This document shows, one piece after another, positions 49,789 to 59,435 of a DNA stretch of 64,000 nt. Every line of letters starts with the position of its first letter. Position 1 is the stretch's first letter. The DNA is from an uncultured Draconibacterium sp. (GTDB lineage: Bacteria; Bacteroidota; Bacteroidia; Bacteroidales; Prolixibacteraceae): positions 2,855,501-2,919,500 of the forward strand of contig NZ_OY782038.1 in the NCBI RefSeq assembly GCF_963677575.1, in the 5' to 3' direction. The notes under the pieces are model-generated. The model saw only the letters and a program-made list of their open reading frames with translations. It was not told the DNA's origin and ran no database searches. The translations under genes were made by a program, and so were the position numbers.

Positions 49789-51732
49789 ATGTGTGGAATT
49801 GCAGGAATACATCAGATTAATGCCAGGCATGATGGCTTAATGGACCGAATGCTTCAAATTATAGCTCATCGTGGTCCTGATGGTGCCAAACAGGTAACGC
49901 ACAATAACTTTACCTTAGGTCACCGGCGATTGGCAATTATCGATCTGAACACCGGCGATCAACCCATTTATAACGAAGACAGTACACTTTGTATCGTTTT
50001 TAATGGTGAGATTTATAATTTTAAAGAACTCCGAACGGAATTACTTGCGAAAGGACACCTATTCAGCACACAAACCGATACCGAAGTGATACTTCACGGT
50101 TTTGAAGAATATGGTACTTCATTTTTTAGCAGACTTAACGGGATTTTTGCCTTCGCTCTGCTCGATATAAAAAACGATACCTTATTTCTTGCCCGCGATC
50201 ATTTTGGAATAAAACCTTTACACTACTACCACAATAAAGATCTATTGGTATTTGGTTCCGAACAAAAAAGTATACTGCTACATCCCCAGGTACCCCGCGA
50301 ACTAAATAAACAAGCTTTACACCTGCAATTAAATTTAAGATATACACAAGGCAACGAAACTTTATTTAAACACATTAAACGATTACCGCCGGCTCACTAC
50401 CTGAAATTTTCAAAAGGAAATATAGAGGTAACCCGGTTTTGGGAGCTTAAGTACGACAATGTAAATGAACATATAAAGGAAGATGAGGCCATTGAAGGGA
50501 TGCATTACTATATGAAACAAGCTGTACAACGACAGTTGATTAGCGACGTGCCTGTTGGTGTGTATCTTTCCGGAGGACTTGACTCTTCAACAATTGTACA
50601 AAAAATGCACGAACTCGGGGTGGAACAAATAAATACCTTCACCCTTGGATTTAATGAACCTACCGACGAATTTCCCGATGCAGAACGCATTGCCAAACAC
50701 TTTAAAACCAATCACCACACACTTAGCCTTCAAATGAATCCGCTGGAGAAATTCCCGGAAGTACTTTGGCATGCAGAGGAACCAAAAATCAACTTGTTGC
50801 AAGGTTTTAACATGTCGAAATTTGTAAGCAACCATATAAAGGTTGTTCTTGGTGGACTTGGAGGTGATGAACTTTTTGCAGGTTACGATATCCATAAATT
50901 CACCAATCCCTTTAACTGGGCACATGCCAATCTCCCTCAATGGATGCAAAAGGTTGCCCGGTTTAAATCACAAATCATTTTTAAACTACAGAATGCATCC
51001 GGGAAACTTTCCATCGACGAATACCGCAGGGGAGTTCAAATGTTACTTGCAATGGGCGACGTAGAAAAATTTTACCTCATTGTAAGAAATACCTGGGATT
51101 ACGACAATCCATTCTACCCCAATATATACGCTCCAACGTACATTAGCGAAGCACAACACCTAAAAAAAGTCCACCTTTACTTCGATAAGCTGTTCGAAAA
51201 GGCAAACAACCTAAAAGCTCTTGAACAAGTACTGTTTGTTGAGATGCAAAGTAAAATGGTAAACGATTACCTGCTGGTTGAAGATCGTATGTCGATGTCG
51301 AACTCAGTAGAAGAACGCGTTCCTTTCCTTGATCTTGATTTGGTTAACTTTGCCAATACCATTCCGGTACACCTAAAAATCAAACAAAACCAAACCAAAT
51401 ACCTTTTCCGTAAAGCTATGGAAAGCCATTTACCCCCAAAAATTATTACCAAAAAAAAATGGGGCTTTACGGTAAATCCATATCTGCAATTCAAAAAAGA
51501 CTTAAAAGAAGTAGCACAAAATATACTTACCAAAGAGTTTGTTGAACAACAGGGAATCTTCAATTATCAGTACATCGAAAAAATCATCAACTACAAACCT
51601 CACCCAAAATTACGCTGGCATTACAACTATATTTGGGTGGCATTAGGCATTGCCATTTGGCAAAAAATGTTTATTGAAACCAATAACTTTGAGCAAAGGA
51701 AGTTTGAATTAGGAGAATATTACAACAAATAA
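49789..51732 (+). CDS. asnB: asparagine synthetase (glutamine-hydrolysing), polysaccharide amidation candidate
   Basis: The 647-residue protein has a complete N-terminal glutaminase domain with the catalytic Cys2 (MCGIAGI), the HRGPDG loop and the synthetase domain with the ATP loop SGGLDSS (about 264) and GGLGGDELFAGY. It makes asparagine or, in polysaccharide loci (WbpS type), amidates uronic acids. Its place directly after a uronic-acid epimerase and two more asparagine-synthetase-like genes in the locus favours the second role. The gene starts 2 bp after the epimerase stop. Confidence 0.9.
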   Translation: MCGIAGIHQINARHDGLMDRMLQIIAHRGPDGAKQVTHNNFTLGHRRLAIIDLNTGDQPIYNEDSTLCIVFNGEIYNFKELRTELLAKGHLFSTQTDTEVILHGFEEYGTSFFSRLNGIFAFALLDIKNDTLFLARDHFGIKPLHYYHNKDLLVFGSEQKSILLHPQVPRELNKQALHLQLNLRYTQGNETLFKHIKRLPPAHYLKFSKGNIEVTRFWELKYDNVNEHIKEDEAIEGMHYYMKQAVQRQLISDVPVGVYLSGGLDSSTIVQKMHELGVEQINTFTLGFNEPTDEFPDAERIAKHFKTNHHTLSLQMNPLEKFPEVLWHAEEPKINLLQGFNMSKFVSNHIKVVLGGLGGDELFAGYDIHKFTNPFNWAHANLPQWMQKVARFKSQIIFKLQNASGKLSIDEYRRGVQMLLAMGDVEKFYLIVRNTWDYDNPFYPNIYAPTYISEAQHLKKVHLYFDKLFEKANNLKALEQVLFVEMQSKMVNDYLLVEDRMSMSNSVEERVPFLDLDLVNFANTIPVHLKIKQNQTKYLFRKAMESHLPPKIITKKKWGFTVNPYLQFKKDLKEVAQNILTKEFVEQQGIFNYQYIEKIINYKPHPKLRWHYNYIWVALGIAIWQKMFIETNNFEQRKFELGEYYNK

Positions 51733-51742
51733 TATACAAGTA

Positions 51743-52888
51743 ATGGGAAAATTAAAAGTCCTGTATATTGCCAAAAACATACCCACACCAAGAAAAAAGA
51801 CGAATAGGGTAATTTTTGATATCGCAAAGAATTTATCTTCATTTTGTACTATTCAATTCCTTTTTCCCAAAGAGATTGTTCCTTTCTGGCTCAGAAACAG
51901 TGCCAAATTTTCTTATTTAAAGGGATTAAAGAACTGGTCATTCGAAAATTTCTCCATTCAGGCCATTCCTTATATCAAGTTGCCCTTTAAACCCATGCAA
52001 TACTGGCCATTATTTTATTTGCCTCCGGCCTTAAAGAGATACATAAACAATGACCGGCCTGATCTGGTACATGCTCATTACTTGTTCCCCGATGGTTATA
52101 TGGCGTACAGGATATGGGAAAAAACCGGAATTCCCTATGTAATTACCTTTCGCAACCAGGACAAGCAATACCTTGAAATAATTTCGAATAACAATCCTGA
52201 TTTTAAGAAAGCTAAAAAGATTCTCTCAGCGGCCAGACAGATTCTTGTAACGAACGGAGGATATCAAGAATTTATTGAGAAGAAATTCGGTATAAAATGC
52301 ATAATTATGCCCCATGGGATAGAATCTTCCGTTTTAAAAAATGGAAATAGCAGAAAAAAAAACGAAGCCATTATTATAACCACTGTAGCCGAAGCCATTA
52401 ACAGAAAAAATATCGATTGGATCATTAGAGCCTGTCTTCAATACAAGGGCAATAAAGAAATCAGGTTAAATATAATTGGTGATGGCCCTGAATTGGAGAA
52501 TCTGAAACATTTGGCAATAAATGACAACAGAATCACTTTCAAAGGACGTGTAGAACACGCAATGGCATTACAAATTCTCGGCGAAAGTGATATTTTTGCT
52601 CTGCCAAGCTACAACGAAACTTTTGGCCTGGTGTACCTTGAAGCCGCAGCTACACATAACGCGATGATCGGATTAAAAGGTGAAGGAGTTTGGGGCGTAT
52701 TCGAGGAAGACAAGGAAATGTTGTTTTGTGGAAATTTCGAGGGATTCAAGCAACAATTACATCGTTTAATCGAAAATGATGTTTTGAGAACTGAGATAAC
52801 AGAAGAAGCATTTAAAAAAGTGAAAACTATGGAATGGGAAAAAGTGCAAACGAAATATAAAAGTGTTTACCTGAACGCTCTCAAATAA
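51743..52888 (+). CDS. family 4 glycosyltransferase
   Basis: The 381-residue protein is a GT-B glycosyltransferase: N-terminal LYIAKNIPTPRKKTNR, HAHYLFPDGYMAYRI, then ITTVAEAINRKNIDWIIRACL, IIGDGPELENLKHLA and FALPSYNETFGLVYLEAAA (E-x7-E donor site). It uses a nucleotide sugar to extend the lipid-linked glycan. It lies 11 bp after the asparagine synthetase and 19 bp before a second asparagine-synthetase-like gene. Confidence 0.9.
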   Translation: MGKLKVLYIAKNIPTPRKKTNRVIFDIAKNLSSFCTIQFLFPKEIVPFWLRNSAKFSYLKGLKNWSFENFSIQAIPYIKLPFKPMQYWPLFYLPPALKRYINNDRPDLVHAHYLFPDGYMAYRIWEKTGIPYVITFRNQDKQYLEIISNNNPDFKKAKKILSAARQILVTNGGYQEFIEKKFGIKCIIMPHGIESSVLKNGNSRKKNEAIIITTVAEAINRKNIDWIIRACLQYKGNKEIRLNIIGDGPELENLKHLAINDNRITFKGRVEHAMALQILGESDIFALPSYNETFGLVYLEAAATHNAMIGLKGEGVWGVFEEDKEMLFCGNFEGFKQQLHRLIENDVLRTEITEEAFKKVKTMEWEKVQTKYKSVYLNALK

Positions 52889-52906
52889 AATTGCGACTAA
52901 TCGACT

Positions 52907-54361
52907 ATGAACGAACAATTATTCACCCGACAATTTCTGTTAACAAAACATTCAACTACAGAACTGAATAACTGGAACCAATCAGCGATTGGAGAATTTA
53001 CCTTGTTTACACATCCCAAACTTGAAAGCTGCCAATATTCAAGAAATAAAGTTGAATTATTGCTTATCGGATATTTTTTCGATTACGAAAAACCAAAAGC
53101 CACCAACCGTGATATTCTAAAAAAACTTGCCAACAATACATTCGAAGCTTATTTAAGGCACTTAGATAGATATACAGGCCAGTTTGTGCTTCTTCGAAAA
53201 GATGAATCATCTTTTACTTTGATAAGCGATGCAGGAGCACAACGCGAGGTGTATTATAGCAACGACTATTCAACTTTCGCATCTCAACCGAAACTTATTA
53301 CTACTGTACATCAGCCCAAAAATCAGAATAATCTATTAATCGACGATTTTTATCAATCCGGAAAGTTCGATAAAAAACGGTTACATATTATGGATAATAC
53401 CCAATGGGCAGATATAAAACATTTGCAACCCAACCACTATCTTGACTTAACCACCCAAAAACGTGTCCGATTCTTTCCTTATGCTCCAAGAAAAGAGAAT
53501 GCTTTAGATTTTGTCGTTGATGAATCAATTAAAAGAATTACCGGCTACTTCGAGGCTGTTGCTTCGCGCTACAAAGTTGCACTGCCTGTTACTGCCGGCT
53601 ATGATAGCCGACTTTTATTTGCAGCCAGTTTACAAACCAATTGCCGAAGGTTTATTTTTAAACATCGAAAATTGAACGAAGAACATTACGATGTTGCCGT
53701 ACCAAGAAAGCTATTAAAAATGCATGATCTAGATTTCGAGGTTGTTACATATAATGAAGTTGCAGATGAAACCCAAAAACAACTTCACCATAACAGCATT
53801 GATTTTGCTCGCGATTTTAATACGGCGATGATCTACAATGGTTACCAACCAAAATTCTCAGAATTTATGGTGGTAGATACCATAATGAGCGAACTTGCCC
53901 GAAATAAATATGGTAATTTTAAACAGCTGAATGCAAAGGATCTTGCCTACCTCAATGGGTACAAAAACAATAAATTTGTGATTACGGAATACCAAAAGTG
54001 GCTTGATCAAAGCTCAGAAACAATTCTTCAAAACAAATACCACATCCCTGATCTTTTTTACTGGGAAGAGATTATGGGTAACTGGGCCGCAAAATACAAA
54101 TCAGAGTATGGCTTGGCGATCGAATTTTTCTCTTTGCTAAACTCCCGTGAGCTAATTGACCTGATGATGAGTGTAAACATCAAATATCGGCAACCCAATA
54201 ATAATATCCTTTATAATACAATTATCGAAAGGCTTTCGCCACAGGCTTTATCCTTGCCAATGAATCCTTCAAGAAGAACTTCCTTTCAAAAAACGATGCA
54301 ACAACTTCGAGTATTTGATCTATACCGCTATATAAAGATTAAACTAAGATTGGAAATATAA
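52907..54361 (+). CDS. asparagine-synthetase-like protein without glutaminase Cys
   Basis: The 484-residue protein resembles asparagine synthetase but the N-terminal glutaminase half lacks the Met-Cys start (it begins MNEQLFTRQF) and the domain is degenerate (ESSFTLISDAGAQREVYYSND). The ATP-pyrophosphatase loop is kept as PVTAGYDSRLLFAAS (about 233). It may use free ammonia or ammonia from the complete paralogue. Together with the two other paralogues it suggests amidation of an acidic sugar. This is inference. The next gene starts 99 bp later after a promoter. Confidence 0.7.
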   Translation: MNEQLFTRQFLLTKHSTTELNNWNQSAIGEFTLFTHPKLESCQYSRNKVELLLIGYFFDYEKPKATNRDILKKLANNTFEAYLRHLDRYTGQFVLLRKDESSFTLISDAGAQREVYYSNDYSTFASQPKLITTVHQPKNQNNLLIDDFYQSGKFDKKRLHIMDNTQWADIKHLQPNHYLDLTTQKRVRFFPYAPRKENALDFVVDESIKRITGYFEAVASRYKVALPVTAGYDSRLLFAASLQTNCRRFIFKHRKLNEEHYDVAVPRKLLKMHDLDFEVVTYNEVADETQKQLHHNSIDFARDFNTAMIYNGYQPKFSEFMVVDTIMSELARNKYGNFKQLNAKDLAYLNGYKNNKFVITEYQKWLDQSSETILQNKYHIPDLFYWEEIMGNWAAKYKSEYGLAIEFFSLLNSRELIDLMMSVNIKYRQPNNNILYNTIIERLSPQALSLPMNPSRRTSFQKTMQQLRVFDLYRYIKIKLRLEI

Positions 54362-54431
54362 TAAGTGTACCACAAACCAGATTTAATTAAAATGAACTTA
54401 AAGATAAATTTATTTAAGAATGTATTTAGTC

Positions 54432-54439
54432 TATTTTTG
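54432..54439 (+). promoter_or_regulatory. putative -7 element of the amino-sugar operon
   Basis: TATTTTTG (TAnnTTTG) lies 21 bp upstream of the ATG at 54460. It begins the second transcription unit of the locus. Confidence 0.55.
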
Positions 54440-54459
54440 TTCTGAAAAAGTTTACGAAT

Positions 54460-55440
54460 ATGAATAAAGTTTTAATTACTGGAGCAGATGGATTTATCGG
54501 TTCACATTTAACCGAACTTTTATTAGACAAAGGATATAAAGTGAAAGCGCTTGCACAGTACAACTCTTTTAATAATTGGGGCTGGCTGGAGGATGTTCCG
54601 GCAAATGATAATCTTGATGTTGTAACCGGAGATATAAGAGACTCGCATTTTTGCAAAGAGATAACGAAGGGTATTGATACAATTTTTCATCTGGCGGCAT
54701 TAATTGCAATCCCATATTCATACGTAGCACCAGAGAGCTATGTAGATACCAATGTCAGAGGAACGCTCAATATCTGTCAGGCTGCTAAAGAGAATGGCAA
54801 CATTCGATTATTACTAACCTCCACTTCCGAAGTATACGGAACTGCCCAATATGTGCCAATTGACGAGAAACACCCTAAGCAACCACAATCGCCCTATTCG
54901 GCTTCGAAAATAGGCGCCGATGCTATTGCTCTCAGTTACTACAATGCCTTTAATCTTCCACTTACGATAGTAAGGCCATTTAATACTTATGGCCCCCGAC
55001 AATCAGCAAGAGCTATTATACCAACAATTATTACCCAAATTGCCAGCGGTAAAAAGGAAATAAAACTAGGAGACTTAACTCCAACCCGCGATTTAAACTT
55101 TGTGAAAGATACCGTAAACGGTTTTTTAGCAATCGCCCAAAGTGATAAAACAATTGGAAAAGAAATTAATATTTCGTCTAATTTTGAGGTATCTATGCAG
55201 AAAGTAGTGGAAATGATTGTTGACATAATGGGATCGGATGTTAAGCTGTTTAGGGATGAAAAACGAATCCGTCCTGAGAAATCGGAAGTTTTCAGGCTTT
55301 GGGGCGATAACACCTTGCTTAGTGAACTAACAGGTTTTAGTCCGGTACATAATCTTAAGGAAGGACTAACTGAAACTTGCAGGTGGTTTGCAAATAGAAA
55401 CAATCTTGTAAAATATAAAACAGGAATCTACAATGTATAA
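54460..55440 (+). CDS. NAD-dependent nucleotide-sugar dehydratase (LegB-like SDR)
   Basis: The 326-residue extended SDR has the motif TGADGFIGSH (7-16), TSTSEVYGTA and YSASK (YxxxK). NTRGTL-like NVRGTLN and PFNTYGPRQSARAIIP are typical of 4,6-dehydratases of the LegB/PtmF type acting on GDP-GlcNAc. It would make the 4-keto-6-deoxy sugar used by the next gene. The stop overlaps the aminotransferase start by 8 bp. The alternative is another 4,6-dehydratase or epimerase of the same clan. Confidence 0.8.
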   Translation: MNKVLITGADGFIGSHLTELLLDKGYKVKALAQYNSFNNWGWLEDVPANDNLDVVTGDIRDSHFCKEITKGIDTIFHLAALIAIPYSYVAPESYVDTNVRGTLNICQAAKENGNIRLLLTSTSEVYGTAQYVPIDEKHPKQPQSPYSASKIGADAIALSYYNAFNLPLTIVRPFNTYGPRQSARAIIPTIITQIASGKKEIKLGDLTPTRDLNFVKDTVNGFLAIAQSDKTIGKEINISSNFEVSMQKVVEMIVDIMGSDVKLFRDEKRIRPEKSEVFRLWGDNTLLSELTGFSPVHNLKEGLTETCRWFANRNNLVKYKTGIYNV

Positions 55441-56554
55441 AATTCCCTTGTTTAAACTGAATTTTGACCAGGAAGAAGAAAATGCAATATTGGAAACCCT
55501 AAGATCAAAATGGATTTCTACTGGGCCCAAATGCATCGAACTGGAAAACAAATTTGCTGAATCCATTGGGACAAGGTATGCACTAACGACATCAAATTGT
55601 ACTGTCGCACTACATTTAGCATTAGTCGCATTAGGGATAAAAGAAAATGATGAAGTTATTGTTCCGTCATTAACCTTTGCAGCAACGGCAAACTGTGTCA
55701 CATATACTGGTGCTAAGCCTGTTTTCGCAGACATAAATAGTTTAACAGACCTTACCATTTCACCTACAGATATTCAAAGAAAGATTACCGAGAAAACAAA
55801 GGCAATAATTGTAATGCACTACGGTGGATTTCCTTGTAAAATGGATGAAATTAAGAAAATTGCTCAAGACAATAATCTCTTAATTATTGAAGATGCGAGT
55901 CATGCTCCTCTATCTGAATACAATGGAGTGAAGATTGGGACCTTAGGCGATATCTCATGCTATAGCTTTTTCTCGAATAAAAATATAAGTACCGGTGAAG
56001 GAGGAATGTTAGTAACAAATAATACAGCTCTATTTGAAAAAGCAAAACTTCTTAGGTCTCACGGAATGACAACAATGTCATATCAAAGAGCAATGGGACA
56101 TGCAAGCAATTATGACATAAACCAAATTGGATTCAATTACCGGATGGATGATATACGTGCGAGTATTGGATTAGTCCAATTAAAGAAATTAAGGACAGAC
56201 TTAATCAAACGTGCAAACATCCGACATATTTATATTGAGAGATTGACAGGAATTGATCAAATTATTATTCCATTCGAGTCAAATAATAATTTTGTCTCGA
56301 ATTATGTGATGCCGGTTATCCTTAAAGATTCAAACAAGAATAAACGTGACATAATCAGAGACAGGCTACATGAGGTGGGAATACAAACCAGTATCCACTA
56401 TCCTGCTTTACATAAATTTTCATGCTATGATCAAGGACAAAAATTGCCAATAACGGAATATACTGAGGATTGTTTAATTTCATTACCAATGTATGGAACA
56501 CTTTCTTCGGAAGAAATTGATTTTATCACCAGAAACCTAACAGTTTTGTTATGA
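55433..56554 (+). CDS. PLP-dependent sugar aminotransferase (DegT/DnrJ/EryC1/StrS)
   Basis: The 373-residue protein aminates a keto-sugar with glutamate. It shows the family motif IEDASHAPLSEYNG and the PLP lysine in SFFSNKNISTGEGGM (Lys near 185), with YRMDDIRASIGLVQL. In the context of a 4,6-dehydratase it is expected to place an amino group at C4, as LegC or PseC. It overlaps the dehydratase by 8 bp and the acyltransferase gene by 4 bp, so the order of steps follows the gene order. Confidence 0.92.
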   Translation: MYKIPLFKLNFDQEEENAILETLRSKWISTGPKCIELENKFAESIGTRYALTTSNCTVALHLALVALGIKENDEVIVPSLTFAATANCVTYTGAKPVFADINSLTDLTISPTDIQRKITEKTKAIIVMHYGGFPCKMDEIKKIAQDNNLLIIEDASHAPLSEYNGVKIGTLGDISCYSFFSNKNISTGEGGMLVTNNTALFEKAKLLRSHGMTTMSYQRAMGHASNYDINQIGFNYRMDDIRASIGLVQLKKLRTDLIKRANIRHIYIERLTGIDQIIIPFESNNNFVSNYVMPVILKDSNKNKRDIIRDRLHEVGIQTSIHYPALHKFSCYDQGQKLPITEYTEDCLISLPMYGTLSSEEIDFITRNLTVLL

Positions 56555-57156
56555 GCAATAAGATTATACTCATTGGAGGATTTAAGGAAATAATCGAATT
56601 ATGTGAAGATTCTGACATCCAGATTGCCGGTATTTTTGACCGTACATTAGATAAAAATTTGAATGGGATTACAATTTTTGGTAATGACCAACAAGCTGAA
56701 GGCCTTTACCACCAATTAAAACAATTCCCCTTTGTAATTGCACCCGACATACCTGAAGTTAGAATGCACTTAGCGCGTTACTATCAAAAAATCGGTTATT
56801 ATCCAACTTCATTAATCTCAAAAAAAGCCAATATCTCAAAAAGTGCAACTATCGGATTAGGGAGTGTAGTCCAGTTTGGAGTAAATGTCTCCTCAAACGT
56901 AAGCATTGGTAATTTTGTCAAACTTAATACTTATGCAAACGTTATGCATGACTCTGTAATTTCGGACTACACTACTGTTGCTCCAAATGCAGTCATATTA
57001 GGAAAAGTCAAAATTGGACAAGGGTGTTATATAGGTGCCAATTCTACTATTCTTCCAGGTTTGTCGATAGGTGATAAATCAATTATTGGTGCAGGAGCCG
57101 TTGTCACGCGTAATGTAGATAACGGACAAATTGTAAAAGGTGTTCCTGCTAAATAA
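56551..57156 (+). CDS. NeuD/PglD-type sugar O/N-acetyltransferase
   Basis: The 201-residue protein has a Rossmann-like N-terminal part (IILIGGFKEI, VIAPDIPEV) and a C-terminal left-handed beta-helix of hexapeptide repeats (ISKSATIGLGSVVQFGVNV, SVISDYTTVAPNAVILGKVKIGQGCYIGA, then GAGAVVTRNV) as in NeuD and PglD. It would acetylate the 4-amino group. The gene overlaps the aminotransferase by 4 bp (ATGA) and is followed 6 bp later by the nucleotidyltransferase. Confidence 0.9.
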   Translation: MSNKIILIGGFKEIIELCEDSDIQIAGIFDRTLDKNLNGITIFGNDQQAEGLYHQLKQFPFVIAPDIPEVRMHLARYYQKIGYYPTSLISKKANISKSATIGLGSVVQFGVNVSSNVSIGNFVKLNTYANVMHDSVISDYTTVAPNAVILGKVKIGQGCYIGANSTILPGLSIGDKSIIGAGAVVTRNVDNGQIVKGVPAK

Positions 57157-57162
57157 AACAAC

Positions 57163-58221
57163 ATGAAAAATCAGAATATCTATACAGACAAAGAGACAAG
57201 TATTCTCGAGACGCTGAAACATATGGATGATATTCAGCGAAAACTGCTAATTGTTACAGAAAATGGGAAATATAAAAGCCTGATCAGTATTGGTGATATC
57301 CAAAGAGCTATTATTTCTAACATTGACTTGTCACAACCGATTAAAAAAATTCTGAACAGTGACGTAAAAATTGTAGCCCGTGATACTGACAGCATCGATT
57401 CCATAAAGACATTAATGCGCAAATTAAGATGCGAATTTATGCCTGTCCTATCAGAGGAAAACAATATAACAAAGGTAATTTTCTGGGAAGATATTCTTGG
57501 AGAGGAGGACAAATTTAAAAATATTAACCTATCCATTCCGGTAGTCATAATGGCCGGCGGAAAGGGATCCAGACTCAAGCCAATTACAAATGTTCTTCCA
57601 AAGCCACTCATCCCTATTGGAACCAATCCAATTATTGAGGAGATCATGAATCGCTTCTCGAATGTTGGCTGCGACGAATTCTATATCTCAGTTAATTATA
57701 AAGCCGATGTAATACGTCACTACTTTGAAAAGGAATGTACACAAAAATTCAATATTCATTTTTTTCAAGAGAGTAAACCTTTGGGGACTGGAGGCTCTCT
57801 GCATTTAATTAAGCATAAAATAAACACAACCTTTTTTGTTTCGAATTGTGACATTATTATTGAACAAGATCTAGCTGAGATTTACAATTACCATAAAAAG
57901 AATCAAAACAAAATAACCATAATATCCGCCCTAAAACACTATAAAATTCCCTACGGGACAATTGAAACTGGCGAAAACGGATTACTGAAAAACTTTTCAG
58001 AAAAACCGGAACTTACTTTTCAAATTAATTCGGGACTATATATTCTCGAACCTGATGTTTTAAACTTAATTCCTGAAGATCAATTTTTCCATATTACCCA
58101 TTTGATTGAGAAGTTGACAAAAAGTGGCGGAAAAGTTGGTGTTTTTCCGGTAAGCGAAAATTCATGGAAAGACATTGGAGAATGGCCCGAGTACCTTAAA
58201 CTTATTGAGCACCAATTATGA
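57163..58221 (+). CDS. CBS-domain nucleotidyltransferase (PtmE-like)
   Basis: The 352-residue protein has two CBS repeats at the N-terminus (about 1-115) and a sugar-1-phosphate nucleotidyltransferase domain (about 120-350) with the signature VIMAGGKGSRLKPITNVLPKPLIPIG. The arrangement equals PtmE of Campylobacter, which makes GDP-glucosamine for legionaminic acid, so a GTP donor is plausible but unproven. It would make the precursor of the dehydratase reaction. Its stop overlaps the next start by 4 bp (ATGA). No NeuB-type synthase or CMP transferase lies nearby. Confidence 0.88.
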   Translation: MKNQNIYTDKETSILETLKHMDDIQRKLLIVTENGKYKSLISIGDIQRAIISNIDLSQPIKKILNSDVKIVARDTDSIDSIKTLMRKLRCEFMPVLSEENNITKVIFWEDILGEEDKFKNINLSIPVVIMAGGKGSRLKPITNVLPKPLIPIGTNPIIEEIMNRFSNVGCDEFYISVNYKADVIRHYFEKECTQKFNIHFFQESKPLGTGGSLHLIKHKINTTFFVSNCDIIIEQDLAEIYNYHKKNQNKITIISALKHYKIPYGTIETGENGLLKNFSEKPELTFQINSGLYILEPDVLNLIPEDQFFHITHLIEKLTKSGGKVGVFPVSENSWKDIGEWPEYLKLIEHQL

Positions 58222-59435
58222 AAATACTCCTATTGTCCGATCAGGCAAATTTTATAAATCAAATAGTTTCTTTTATAAAAGAAAAACACACAAACTTTCA
58301 TCCATCAACATTAACCCCTAAAAAACTGGTTACTAAAGAAACGGATACTTTATATGAGCAAATTATAAATTTTAAAATTTCTTTACGCAGCATTCTTTTT
58401 TATCTAAAATATTTTCCGAGAATTTTAATATACTCTATTTTCTCATTATTAATTCTATTATTGAATTATAGACAAGGATTAAAAAGTATCAAGTGTGTTT
58501 TCGATGCCTATGGATATATTGGAAAAATTCAGCACGCCATTATCTCTGATTTTGATCTCATCAATATCCACTATTGTACAGTAAAAAAATCTATTTCAAT
58601 ATTACTGCTTCCAAAAAGCTCTAAAATAGTTCTGTCGTTCTGGGGATCGGACCTCTTTCGTACAAACGGATTAAGTTACAACTTTTGGTTACGCAAAGCT
58701 TTAAAAAGGGCTAACACTATTCATATTTCGTCGTTCGAAATGCGCACCTCTTTGTTAAGTGAGTTTGGACATGAACTGGCCCCAAAAATAAAGTTTGCGC
58801 TATTTATTCCTCCGTTTGAACAAATTCAAAAGATAAATACGCTACTATCGGTACCTGATAAAATCGACGAATTAAAAACAAAATACAAGATTAAAAGTAA
58901 CAGATGCATAATGATTGGCAATAATGCCAGCAGAGGTAATAATCATATCGAAATATTAGACGCAATAAAAGATATCGTACTCAAGTACAATGCAAGCATT
59001 ATTTTACCACTTACATATAGTAAAAACGATAATTACCTAAAGCAATTAAAAAACTATGTTCATTCGCATAATATTGATGCTATCTTGCTCACGGAATATT
59101 TAACAAATACAGACATGGCAGCCCTTAAACTTATATCTGATATTTTTATCACCATGCAGGAGACCGATGCAATGAGCGCGTTTTTTACAGAATCGTTATA
59201 TGCGGAAACCATTTGTATCGCTGCATCTTGGTTGCCATACAGTACCTTTAAAAATAGTGGAGTACATTATTATCAGTGCCCTCAGTTTGAGAGTTTAGGA
59301 GAATTAACCGAAAACATACTTGAAAACTTTAACACAGAGAAACAAAAATGTAAAAACAATCCGAGTTTGGTAGCTTCAACTTTTTATGACAAAAAAAAGT
59401 TGTTACGGAGTTGGGAGGAGATCTATGAAATTTAA
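58218..59435 (+). CDS. glycosyltransferase-like protein, GT-B fold (WecF/GT56-like?)
   Basis: The 405-residue protein has a hydrophobic segment (about 70-90), LSFWGSDLFRT, and a C-terminal half with IMIGNNASRGNNHIEILDAI, ILPLTYSKNDNYLKQLKNYV and FFTESLYAE. The middle motifs resemble the GT56 (WecF) transferases, which transfer Fuc4NAc. Given the amino-sugar genes, transfer of a 4-amino-6-deoxy sugar is attractive, but the family call is tentative. The next gene overlaps its end by 11 bp. Confidence 0.6.
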   Translation: MKILLLSDQANFINQIVSFIKEKHTNFHPSTLTPKKLVTKETDTLYEQIINFKISLRSILFYLKYFPRILIYSIFSLLILLLNYRQGLKSIKCVFDAYGYIGKIQHAIISDFDLINIHYCTVKKSISILLLPKSSKIVLSFWGSDLFRTNGLSYNFWLRKALKRANTIHISSFEMRTSLLSEFGHELAPKIKFALFIPPFEQIQKINTLLSVPDKIDELKTKYKIKSNRCIMIGNNASRGNNHIEILDAIKDIVLKYNASIILPLTYSKNDNYLKQLKNYVHSHNIDAILLTEYLTNTDMAALKLISDIFITMQETDAMSAFFTESLYAETICIAASWLPYSTFKNSGVHYYQCPQFESLGELTENILENFNTEKQKCKNNPSLVASTFYDKKKLLRSWEEIYEI

